Part shown: positions 1 to 7,332 of the stretch, one piece after another
How the letters are laid out: each line of letters opens with the position of its first letter
How positions within the stretch are numbered: the stretch's first letter is position 1
Translations under genes and position numbers: made by a program
The notes under the pieces: model-generated
What the model saw: only the letters and a program-made list of their open reading frames with translations
Database searches by the model: none
What the model was told of the DNA's origin: nothing
Assembly (NCBI GenBank): GCA_016722075.1
Contig: JADKGW010000001.1
Location: 496,001-560,000 of the forward strand
From: Candidatus Kouleothrix ribensis
GTDB taxonomy: Bacteria; Chloroflexota; Chloroflexia; Chloroflexales; Roseiflexaceae
Length of the DNA stretch: 64,000 bases
Reading direction: 5' to 3'

Positions 1-2
1 GT

Positions 3-233
3 GAGCCAGGCGCGGCCGATACCCAGGCGCTGTGCGCCGAGATCTTTGGCGCATTCCGGCCGAACAAGGTCGTGCTGCTGCGCCGCCCCGGCCACGAACC
101 GCCCGCAATCGGCTCGCCACTGCTGGCCGATCGCGCGCAGATCGGCGGCAAGGCTACCGCCTACGTCTGCCAGAACTACGCGTGTAAGCTGCCGGTGAGC
201 GACCCGGCCGCGCTGGCGGCGCAGCTCGATTGA
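3..233 (+). CDS. C-terminal end of a YyaL/DUF255 thioredoxin-domain protein (partial)
   Basis: Only the last 76 residues are inside the window; the reading frame is open from base 3 to the TGA at 231-233. The tail reads '...KVVLLRRPGHEPPAIG', then 'ATAYVCQNYACKLPVSDP' and 'AALAAQLD'. The 'AYVCxNxxCxxPVxDP' signature is typical of the extreme C-terminus of the YyaL / spermatogenesis-associated protein 20 family, which has an N-terminal thioredoxin-like domain and a (alpha/alpha)6 barrel. The biochemical role of that family is poorly defined. The overlapping frame-1 reading is a shadow. Confidence 0.75.
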   Translation, partial: EPGAADTQALCAEIFGAFRPNKVVLLRRPGHEPPAIGSPLLADRAQIGGKATAYVCQNYACKLPVSDPAALAAQLD

Positions 234-400
234 GCCGCCGAGCACCCGGCGCAGGCTGAGCAATGGGTGCAGGGCGCGGCCCGCCCCTACATGATCATCA
301 GCGGCGTTGATGATGTAGCCATGCGAGTATCTCCTGCATTTCTTGAACACCAGGCAATAGCTATGGTCGTAGCCATAGGCGTAAGGTGCGCATACTATTC

Positions 401-2152
401 TCAGCGTGCGAGCGGCACGTAACGCAGGGAGAGCGGCTGGCCAGCCGGCAGATCGGTGTTCAACATATACACGGCCGCGTCGCGCTGGCCCCGCCAGAAT
501 GCCTCGTTGGCCTGCGTCACCTCGAAGAACTGGTAGTTCGTCACGCCGCCCGAGCTGAGCCGCAGCAGCAGCACAGTGTTGCTGTGGCCATAGGAGTGGA
601 CGATCGGCGGAGCGCTACCAAATGGGAATGCGCCAAGATCGGCGCGGCCCTGGAAGTTGGTGTCGGCGCTCAGATTCGGTGGGCCGTGAAACTGTTTGCC
701 GTACCAGATCGCGAACGGCTGGGCTTGAAATACGTCGACGCGCGCCCCCGGCAGCGGATGGTTATTCTTGTCGTGGATCTCGACAATATTGTGGGCTGGG
801 ATATCGTTCAGGTACTCGCCGATATTGCACGGCGAGTTGTAGTTGCCGCAGATCGGCCGCCGCCCGGCGATCCGATTGAGCGCGTAGGCCGAGTACTGCT
901 TGTAGCCGGTCCAGTCACCGCCGCCCATCATATCGTCGGCATACCGGTTGAAGTACAGGTGATCCTCCCAGGCGCCGCGTACTGGCAGTGCCGGGCTGCC
1001 TTGCACCAGGTTGCCCTGGCTGTCGTGCAGCCGCACGATGGCGTTGTTGATCAGCACCCCGCTGGCGTGCGCGCGTGCGTACGTACCCTCGGCGCCCCGT
1101 GCGCAGTCGCCGAATGAGCTGCCGCTCTTCGATTGGCAAATTACCAACTCGCCGTCGATCGCCAGGGCCACCGGCGTGGGGAAGTTGTCGTCGTGTTCTA
1201 CGTCGCGATCGGCGGTGAGCGTGGTGCTAGCGCTGCTGCTGGCAGAAGCCAGGTGCGTCGCATTTAGGTATATGTTCAGCCCATACAGATCCACAAGGTA
1301 ACGAGCGTGGCTCAGCTCGTGCATCAGCGAATACTCGATATTCTGCGCGGCTGGGTTGTCGAAGTAGTAGTTCAGCGCACCGCAGGAGTGCCCGCTTGGT
1401 ATGCCCACCTCCTCGGCCGGGAAACCCCACTGGAGGTCGATCGTTTTGTCGTTGATGTCGGGGAAATTCGTGGCGCAGCTGGGCAACGCGCCGTTTGGAA
1501 CCACCGTCACTTTGTCGAGGCGCACGCGATCGAGCACGCCCTGCGGCGTCAGCGGCGATATTGCGGCGGCAAACATGCCATTCCATGCCTGCAGCTGGCG
1601 CTGAGCCCAGTCGTCCCACGATACGCTGCCTAGCCCCAGCTGAGCCTGGTGGGTGTTGAAATAGTCGTACACGCTCTGCTCGACCCAGAAGCCTACAGCA
1701 AGCGCATCGGTTCGATCGTCGATCCGGTTGTTCTGTTCGGACACCTCGGCGACCTGGTTGTCTGGGTCGAGCCGCAGGCTCAGCGTGTGTGGGCCAGGCT
1801 GCCAGGTCCAGCTGAGCATCAGCGTGGCCGTGGCGTTGGGCGCGAGTGGATGCGGGTACACGGCGGCCTGGGCAACCTGATCGTCGATGTACCACGCGAA
1901 GCTGAACGAGTCGATCGTTTTGGCGCTGCGGTTGGCCACGTGGCCCTCGAACACGACTGGTTCGCCGGCGGCCGGCTGATTTTTCGCGGCGTCGTAGTCG
2001 TAGCGCGGCGTCCTGCCGATGTAGGCCGCGTCTAGATCGGGCTGGGCCGCCGCGAGCGACGCCAAACCGGTTCGATTCGCCGGGTCGGCGGCCTGGGCCG
2101 GCGCGATTGTGCCAAGCGCCAGCAGCAATGCAAGTAGTGCAATCAATTTCAT
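401..2152 (-). CDS. Secreted putative zinc metallopeptidase with CARDB-like domain
   Basis: The protein has 583 aa. Residues 1-21 form a signal peptide with an Ala-x-Ala cleavage region (APAQAA). Residues about 48-143 look like a CARDB/Ig-like adhesion module ('PVVFEGHVANRSAKTIDSF' and, near its end, 'DNQVAEVSEQNNRI'). A HELSH sequence at residues 278-282 fits the HExxH zinc-binding motif of gluzincin/metzincin peptidases, and there is a cluster of possible disulphide cysteines. I do not recognise a named peptidase family. The ATG at 2150-2152 is preceded by AAGGAA on the minus strand. It is probably exported and acts outside the cell. The peptidase call rests only on the HExxH motif and the architecture. 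Confidence 0.55.
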   Translation of the reverse strand: MKLIALLALLLALGTIAPAQAADPANRTGLASLAAAQPDLDAAYIGRTPRYDYDAAKNQPAAGEPVVFEGHVANRSAKTIDSFSFAWYIDDQVAQAAVYPHPLAPNATATLMLSWTWQPGPHTLSLRLDPDNQVAEVSEQNNRIDDRTDALAVGFWVEQSVYDYFNTHQAQLGLGSVSWDDWAQRQLQAWNGMFAAAISPLTPQGVLDRVRLDKVTVVPNGALPSCATNFPDINDKTIDLQWGFPAEEVGIPSGHSCGALNYYFDNPAAQNIEYSLMHELSHARYLVDLYGLNIYLNATHLASASSSASTTLTADRDVEHDDNFPTPVALAIDGELVICQSKSGSSFGDCARGAEGTYARAHASGVLINNAIVRLHDSQGNLVQGSPALPVRGAWEDHLYFNRYADDMMGGGDWTGYKQYSAYALNRIAGRRPICGNYNSPCNIGEYLNDIPAHNIVEIHDKNNHPLPGARVDVFQAQPFAIWYGKQFHGPPNLSADTNFQGRADLGAFPFGSAPPIVHSYGHSNTVLLLRLSSGGVTNYQFFEVTQANEAFWRGQRDAAVYMLNTDLPAGQPLSLRYVPLAR

Positions 2153-2218
2153 TGGCGTTTCCTTGCTCTGGAAACTGGTAATGTCGTCGATCAGGTGTGC
2201 CAGCCGCGCGCTTGGCCT

Positions 2219-4552
2219 CTATTTGAAGCTGAAGGTAGCCGCCAGCACGGCCTCGGGGCCATCGACTGCGTCGGGCAGGCGCGCCGCACCCGTAGCCGGC
2301 AGGCGGGCGCTGGCACCGGGCCGGTATACACCCATCACCACGCGATACTCGCCCGGCGCCAGCTCGCGCGGCAGCTCGATCGGGATCGGGCCGTCGAACT
2401 GCTGGCCGGCCTGCCACTGCGCGAACAGCCCCTGGTCGAGCGGGATGTCGAGCTGGCCGACCTTCTGGCCGCCAGGCCCAAGCACATGCACGAAGGTGAA
2501 CGCGCCCCCCGGCTGGCTGGCCTCGAGGCCCCACGAGGGCGTGATGGTGAGCGTGCTGCCGGCCAGCGCCTGGGTCACACCGCGCAGCCGGATGCCATCG
2601 CCAAACACGGCATCGACCGGCAGTGCGAACGGGCGCGGCAGCTGGTGGATGCTCGCGTAGACGATCCCAAACTTCTGGAGGGTAAACAGCGGCGGGTATT
2701 GGCGCACCCACGCCTCGGCCGCCGCCGACTCTTTGCGCTGCACGCTGCGCGAATAGAGCACGGCGTAGTTGGCGAATTCGCCGGGCCTGGGCGGCTGCAG
2801 GTTGAACACCGGGATCTCGCGCGGCACGAACGGCTGGAGCGTAAACGGAATCCACGAGAGCACCGGCCCGCGCCCGAGGTCGGGCCGCGCACGCAGCCAC
2901 GCGCCGACCTGTTCCATACCCTCGCCCCAGCCCACCAGGATGGCCTGCTGCGCGGCCGCGCCGCCACCGAGCAGCGGGTTGTAGTAGCCCAGGTAGTAGG
3001 GATGAACGCGCGCAAGCTGGCCCAGCTGGAGCGCCGCCAGCAGCGCCAGGGTCGCCATCCGCCCGGCCACTGCCGCGCCCGGCCTGGCCGCCAGCCGGCC
3101 CACCAGCGCGGCGCCGGCCCGATAACCGTGGAACAGGCCGGCCGCAGCCAGGATCTCGAGCGCCGGCCAGATCGGCAGCAGGTAGCGATCGAACTGTTTC
3201 GGCTCGATGTTCATTACTGCGCCGAAGTACAGCGCGAAGCCCAGTAGTGCCAGCAGCGTACGGCGCTCGCCCTGCTCGGCCGGTGTGCTGGCGCGCTGCC
3301 GCCAGGCTGCCAGGCGGTACAGCCCGAAGCCCAGCAATGCCAGCCCGCCCAGTAGCGTCAGCGGCGTGCTGCGCAGCAGCACCACCACGCCATAGAACAG
3401 CGGCCCCGGCACCGGCACGGCCTGGCCCATGAAGTAGTTGCCGGTGTCGGTCGGCTGCCCGCCGTTATTGATGATCTCATTGGCTACATCGGCGATTGCG
3501 GTCTGCGGTGCGACCCACATCGCCGGCCAGCCGGCGAACACCAGCGCGACCGCGATCAGCAGCCAGGGCAGATACCAGCCGAGCGACCAGCGCAGGCGCG
3601 GCCATAGGCCCGGCCGAGGGCTACGCGCAAACAGCAGCAGCCCGGCGTATGGCAACAGCAGCAGCGAGGGCGCCTTGGTGAGCAGCGCCAGCCCGCCCAG
3701 CAGCGCCGAAGCCAGAAACGACCAGAGGCGTGGGCCAGACACGGAGACACGCGACACCTTCCTCTCCCGCTCTCCCGGTCTCCCGGTCTCCCGCTCTCCC
3801 GGTCTCCCGGTCTCCCGGTCTCCCGGTCTCCCGGTCTCCCGGTCTCCCGGTCTCCCGGTCTCCCGGTCTCCCGGTCTCCCGGTCTCCCGGTCTCCCGGTC
3901 TCCCGGTCTCCCGCTCTCCCGGTCTCCCGCTCTCCCGGTCTCCCGCTCTCCCCATCTCCCGCTCTCCCCATCTCCCGCTCTCCCCATCTCCCGGTCTCCC
4001 GGTCGCCACCAGCAAACTCAGCACGCTCAGGGTCATGAACGAAGTCAGCAGCGCATCGAGATGCAGCAGGCGGCTATGCGCAATGATGAACGGCGAGGTA
4101 GCCCACAGCAGCCCGGCCAGCGCGGCGATTTGCGGGCGTAGCAGCCGGCGCAGCAGCAGGTAGCCCAGCACCACCGCCAGCCCATTCACCACCGCCAGCG
4201 GCAGCCGCAGCGTGGCCAGGTACTCGGCCCCGCCGCCGATCCGGCCCAGGTCGGGCACGCCCTGTAGGCGGCCGATCCAGCGGCCGAGCGCGCCCAGCCA
4301 CATGGTCGTCACGCCGGGGTGGCCGGTCTGGTCGGTGCCTAGCCAGCGCTGGGTTTGCAGCGCGCTGGTGAAGCGCCGCACGCGCTCGGGCCAGTGGTAG
4401 GCCTCGTCGATCGTGTAGAAGTCGGCCAGGCCCAGCGTGCGCGGCAGCAGCGCAATGATGGCCAGCACCACCGGGTAGAGCCAGCTGGCGGAGCGCCAGC
4501 GCGCCGGGCCGGCCGGCGTGGCCAAGGGCGCGCCTGTGTTGGGGGTATGCAT
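2219..4552 (-). CDS. PMT/ArnT-type membrane glycosyltransferase with an in-frame 8-bp satellite
   Basis: The product is about 777 aa, starting from the ATG at 4550-4552; the longer frame to 4636 lacks a better start. The N-terminus has a membrane segment followed by 'DFYTIDEAYHWPERVRRF', the Asp-Glu-containing first periplasmic loop typical of GT39/GT83 (dolichyl- or undecaprenyl-phosphate-mannose transferase-like) enzymes, and 'TDQTGHPGVTTMWLG'. At least ten further hydrophobic segments follow, then a soluble C-terminal beta-rich domain. Between two membrane segments lies a run of roughly 80 residues of G/R/P/E/D/T low complexity, encoded by the satellite at 3761-4004. The likely role is transfer of a sugar from a lipid carrier to an envelope acceptor. 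Donor and acceptor cannot be deduced. Confidence 0.75.
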   Translation of the reverse strand: MHTPNTGAPLATPAGPARWRSASWLYPVVLAIIALLPRTLGLADFYTIDEAYHWPERVRRFTSALQTQRWLGTDQTGHPGVTTMWLGALGRWIGRLQGVPDLGRIGGGAEYLATLRLPLAVVNGLAVVLGYLLLRRLLRPQIAALAGLLWATSPFIIAHSRLLHLDALLTSFMTLSVLSLLVATGRPGDGESGRWGEREMGRAGDRESGRPGERETGRPGDRETGRPGDRETGRPGDRETGRPGDRETGRPGERETGRPGERERKVSRVSVSGPRLWSFLASALLGGLALLTKAPSLLLLPYAGLLLFARSPRPGLWPRLRWSLGWYLPWLLIAVALVFAGWPAMWVAPQTAIADVANEIINNGGQPTDTGNYFMGQAVPVPGPLFYGVVVLLRSTPLTLLGGLALLGFGLYRLAAWRQRASTPAEQGERRTLLALLGFALYFGAVMNIEPKQFDRYLLPIWPALEILAAAGLFHGYRAGAALVGRLAARPGAAVAGRMATLALLAALQLGQLARVHPYYLGYYNPLLGGGAAAQQAILVGWGEGMEQVGAWLRARPDLGRGPVLSWIPFTLQPFVPREIPVFNLQPPRPGEFANYAVLYSRSVQRKESAAAEAWVRQYPPLFTLQKFGIVYASIHQLPRPFALPVDAVFGDGIRLRGVTQALAGSTLTITPSWGLEASQPGGAFTFVHVLGPGGQKVGQLDIPLDQGLFAQWQAGQQFDGPIPIELPRELAPGEYRVVMGVYRPGASARLPATGAARLPDAVDGPEAVLAATFSFK
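3761..4004. repeat. Tandem 8-bp satellite (ctcccggt and variants, about 30 units)
   Basis: About 240 bp consist almost only of the octamer ctcccggt, with ctcccgct and ctccccat variants mostly towards the ends. It lies inside the glycosyltransferase gene. Because 8 is not a multiple of 3, the unit passes through all three frames every 24 bp. All three minus-strand frames across the array are open and read the same GRPGDRET-type peptide. Gain or loss of three units keeps frame; one or two units would shift it. Confidence 0.95.
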
Positions 4553-4641
4553 TCGCGCGGTGCTCTCGCTGTATGAATAGGCAGCCAGGCGCCATGATAA
4601 AATAGGCCTGTCTATTTGGCAATTGCAAAGGATCAACAGCT

Positions 4642-6750
4642 ATGACAAGCCTCGACGATGTCAGCTGGCTGCTCGAGCAGTCGATGCTGCACCATGCCAG
4701 GAAGCAGGCGTCCGGCTACAGCGGGCGCGCGCGGCTCTGGCAATTGCCCTATGGCGAGGCGCGCCCGCGCGACGCCACGGCGCTGGCCTCGGTCTGGTTG
4801 ACTGCCTACCCCGCCGCGATCATCACCCGTACGGGCCAATCGGTGCTGCAGACGCTGGGCGACCCGCAGCTGTGGGAGGCCTTGTTCGCCATCGGCATCC
4901 AGGGCGTGCATACCGGCCCCATGAAGCTCTCGGGCGCGTTGCAGGGCCGCGAGCAGACGCCGACGATCGACGGAAATTTCGACCGTATCGGCCTGAGCAT
5001 CGACCCGGCATTTGGCACCGAGCAGCAGTTTGTGGCAATGTGTCGCGCTGCGGCCGATCACGGCGCGGTGGTGATTGACGACATCATCCCGGCCCATACC
5101 GGCAAGGGCGCCGATTTCCGCCTGGCCGAGCTGCGCTATGGCGACTACCCCGGCCTGTACCATATGATCGAGATCGACCCGGCCGACTGGGAGCTGCTGC
5201 CGGCCATCCCCAGCGGCCACGACGCGGCCAACCTGTCACCCGCTACTGTCGATCTGCTCAAGCAGCGCGGCTATATCGTCGGCCAGCTGCGCCGGGTGAT
5301 CTTCTACGAGCCGGGCGTCAAAGAGACCGACTGGAGCGCGACCGGGGTTGTGGTGGGGGTTGACGGCGTGGCGCGGCGCTGGGTGTATTTGCACTACTTC
5401 AAAGCCGGCCAGCCCGCGCTGAATTGGCTCGACCCCTCGTTTGCCGCGCCGCAGATGATCATTGGCGACGCGCTGCACTCGCTCGATCAGCTGGGCGCGC
5501 GCATGGTTCGCCTCGACGCCAATGGCTTCCTTGGGATCGAGATCGACCCCGCTGGCCCGGCCTGGTCCGAAGGCCACCCGCTCTCGCTGGTCGGCAACCA
5601 GCTGATTGCCGGGATGGTGCGGAAGGCCGGCGGGTTCTCGTTCCAGGAGCTGAACCTGACAGCAGATGATATTGCGGCCATGTCGCGCGGTGGCGCCGAT
5701 CTCTCGTACGATTTCATTACCCGCCCGGCCTACCAGCATGCCCTGGTCACCGGCGACACCGAGTTCCTACGCCTGATGCTGCGAACGATGTACGAGCTTG
5801 CGATCGACCCGGCCGCGCTCATTCATGCGCTGCAGAATCACGACGAGCTGACCCTGGAGCTGGTGCATTTCTGGACGCTGCACAAAGACGATCGCTACAG
5901 CCTGGGCGGCCAGTCGCTCAGCGGCAGCCAGCTGCGCGAGCAGATCCGCGCCGTGATGTACGATCGGCTGACTGGCGCGCGTGCGCCGTACAACCTGCGC
6001 TTCGTCACCAATGGCGTGGCGTCTACTACTGCCAGCATCATCGCGGCGGCGCTCGGCATTCGCGATCTGCAGCAGATCGACGAGCAGCAGCGCCGCGAGA
6101 TCCAGCGTGCCCATCTGCTGCTGGTGATGTACAATGCCTTCCAGCCGGGCGTTTTCGCGCTCTCGGGCTGGGATCTGGTAGGCGCGCTGCCGCTGCCGCC
6201 CGAGCAGGTGGCCGACCTGATGGGCGATGGCGACACGCGCTGGATCAATCGCGGCGCCTATGATCTGGCCGATGTCAACCCGGCGGCGGAACGCTCGCAG
6301 GCGGGCTTGCCCAGGGCGCGCGCGCTCTACGGGCCGCTCACGGCGCAGCTTAACGATCGCGACTCGTTCGCCAGCCAGCTGCAGCGGCTGCTTAAGGTTC
6401 GCCAGGCCTACCAGCTGTATGCCGCCCGCCAGATCGACATCCCCGCCGTGACGAGCGCCGGGCTGCTGGTGCTGGTTCACGAGCTGCCGTCCAATATGGG
6501 CATTCAGGTCACGGCGCTCAACTTCGGGCGCACGCCGATCGACGAGCTGGTTACGCTGGTGGGCGTTGCGCCAGGGCCGATCACCGACATGCTCAGCGGC
6601 ACGGCGGCCGGCCGGCTCGGCGCCGGCGGCCAGCTGCAGATCAGCCTGGGCGGCTATGCTGGTGCCGCGCTGCTGATCGCGGGCGACGCCGGGGCGCATA
6701 ATAGCGCCGCGCCGGTGGCGGCTGACTCGGGGCCTGCTGGCTCGAAGTAA
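4642..6750 (+). CDS. GH13 glycosidase, trehalose-synthase (TreS)-like
   Basis: The product has 702 aa with a TIM-barrel-type GH13 core. The N-terminal strand region 'VIDDIIPAHTGKG' corresponds to GH13 region I. 'RMVRLDANGFLGIEID' is region II, with nucleophile candidate Asp292. 'FQELNLT' supplies a candidate acid/base Glu336, and 'LQNHDELTLELV' is region IV with Asp401. The NHDELTLE wording is typical of maltose alpha-glucosyltransferase (trehalose synthase). The C-terminus (about 600-690) looks like the usual all-beta domain. It begins 89 bp from the divergent glycosyltransferase start. Its last 97 bp overlap the convergent GNAT gene. It would act in the cytosol, interconverting maltose and trehalose or a related glucoside. 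Exact substrate is uncertain because region I departs from the usual DxVxNH. Confidence 0.7.
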   Translation: MTSLDDVSWLLEQSMLHHARKQASGYSGRARLWQLPYGEARPRDATALASVWLTAYPAAIITRTGQSVLQTLGDPQLWEALFAIGIQGVHTGPMKLSGALQGREQTPTIDGNFDRIGLSIDPAFGTEQQFVAMCRAAADHGAVVIDDIIPAHTGKGADFRLAELRYGDYPGLYHMIEIDPADWELLPAIPSGHDAANLSPATVDLLKQRGYIVGQLRRVIFYEPGVKETDWSATGVVVGVDGVARRWVYLHYFKAGQPALNWLDPSFAAPQMIIGDALHSLDQLGARMVRLDANGFLGIEIDPAGPAWSEGHPLSLVGNQLIAGMVRKAGGFSFQELNLTADDIAAMSRGGADLSYDFITRPAYQHALVTGDTEFLRLMLRTMYELAIDPAALIHALQNHDELTLELVHFWTLHKDDRYSLGGQSLSGSQLREQIRAVMYDRLTGARAPYNLRFVTNGVASTTASIIAAALGIRDLQQIDEQQRREIQRAHLLLVMYNAFQPGVFALSGWDLVGALPLPPEQVADLMGDGDTRWINRGAYDLADVNPAAERSQAGLPRARALYGPLTAQLNDRDSFASQLQRLLKVRQAYQLYAARQIDIPAVTSAGLLVLVHELPSNMGIQVTALNFGRTPIDELVTLVGVAPGPITDMLSGTAAGRLGAGGQLQISLGGYAGAALLIAGDAGAHNSAAPVAADSGPAGSK

Positions 6751-7241
6751 TACACCAGGATTGGCAGGCCGTCGTCGGGGTCGATCGCCTGGCGGTCGAA
6801 ACGCATGCCGGCGCGCTCGGCCACCCGGCGCGAGGCCACGTTCTCAGGTGCGATTGTCGCCGCTACGCGTGGCAGGCCGCAGTGCGCAAGGCCATACGCG
6901 AGCATTGCCGGCACGACCTCGCCGGCCAGCCCCTGACCCCACCACGGCTGGTCGAACATATAGATAATTTCGGGTTCGTCGCACCCTGGCCCGTACACGA
7001 TCCCGCATACGCCGACAAGGGCGTGGTTGGCTCGCAGCACCACGGCTGAAGCGCCAAAGCCCCTGGTGGCGTAGTTATGCTGCGACACAGCGATCCACTC
7101 CACGCACTGCGCGTGGGTCAGGGTCGTGCCATCGCCGGCCCAGCGTGTTACCGCCGGGTTGTCAAAGATCGCGAATAGCGCGTCGGCATCGGCCGGGCGC
7201 AGCTGGCGCACGTACAGGCGCGCTGTCTCAAACAACAGCAT
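6654..7241 (-). CDS. GNAT-family N-acetyltransferase (RimJ/RimL type)
   Basis: The product has 195 aa. It begins 'ETARLYVRQLRPADADAL', the standard opening of RimJ/RimL-type GNATs. 'WWGQGLAGEVVPAML' corresponds to the acetyl-CoA pyrophosphate-binding loop, and 'ASRRVAERAGMRFDRQ' is the usual C-terminal motif. Such enzymes acetylate an amine on a protein or small molecule. The last 30 or so residues are Ala/Pro-rich and are encoded entirely within the 3' end of the convergent GH13 gene, so the overlap may have extended this protein. Substrate unknown. Confidence 0.85.
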   Translation of the reverse strand: MLLFETARLYVRQLRPADADALFAIFDNPAVTRWAGDGTTLTHAQCVEWIAVSQHNYATRGFGASAVVLRANHALVGVCGIVYGPGCDEPEIIYMFDQPWWGQGLAGEVVPAMLAYGLAHCGLPRVAATIAPENVASRRVAERAGMRFDRQAIDPDDGLPILVYYFEPAGPESAATGAALLCAPASPAISSAAPA

Positions 7242-7332
7242 ACTTGCCCTCCTGTAGCCAGCGTAGCAGGCGCAGGCGCCGCGTGGATCGTTCCACAGGC
7301 CGATTATGTGCTACCAATAAGGAGCCTTGCTC

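Noticed and set aside
3761..4004. CRISPR-like array
   Set aside because: The repeat is an uninterrupted 8-bp tandem satellite with no spacers of constant length and no cas genes.
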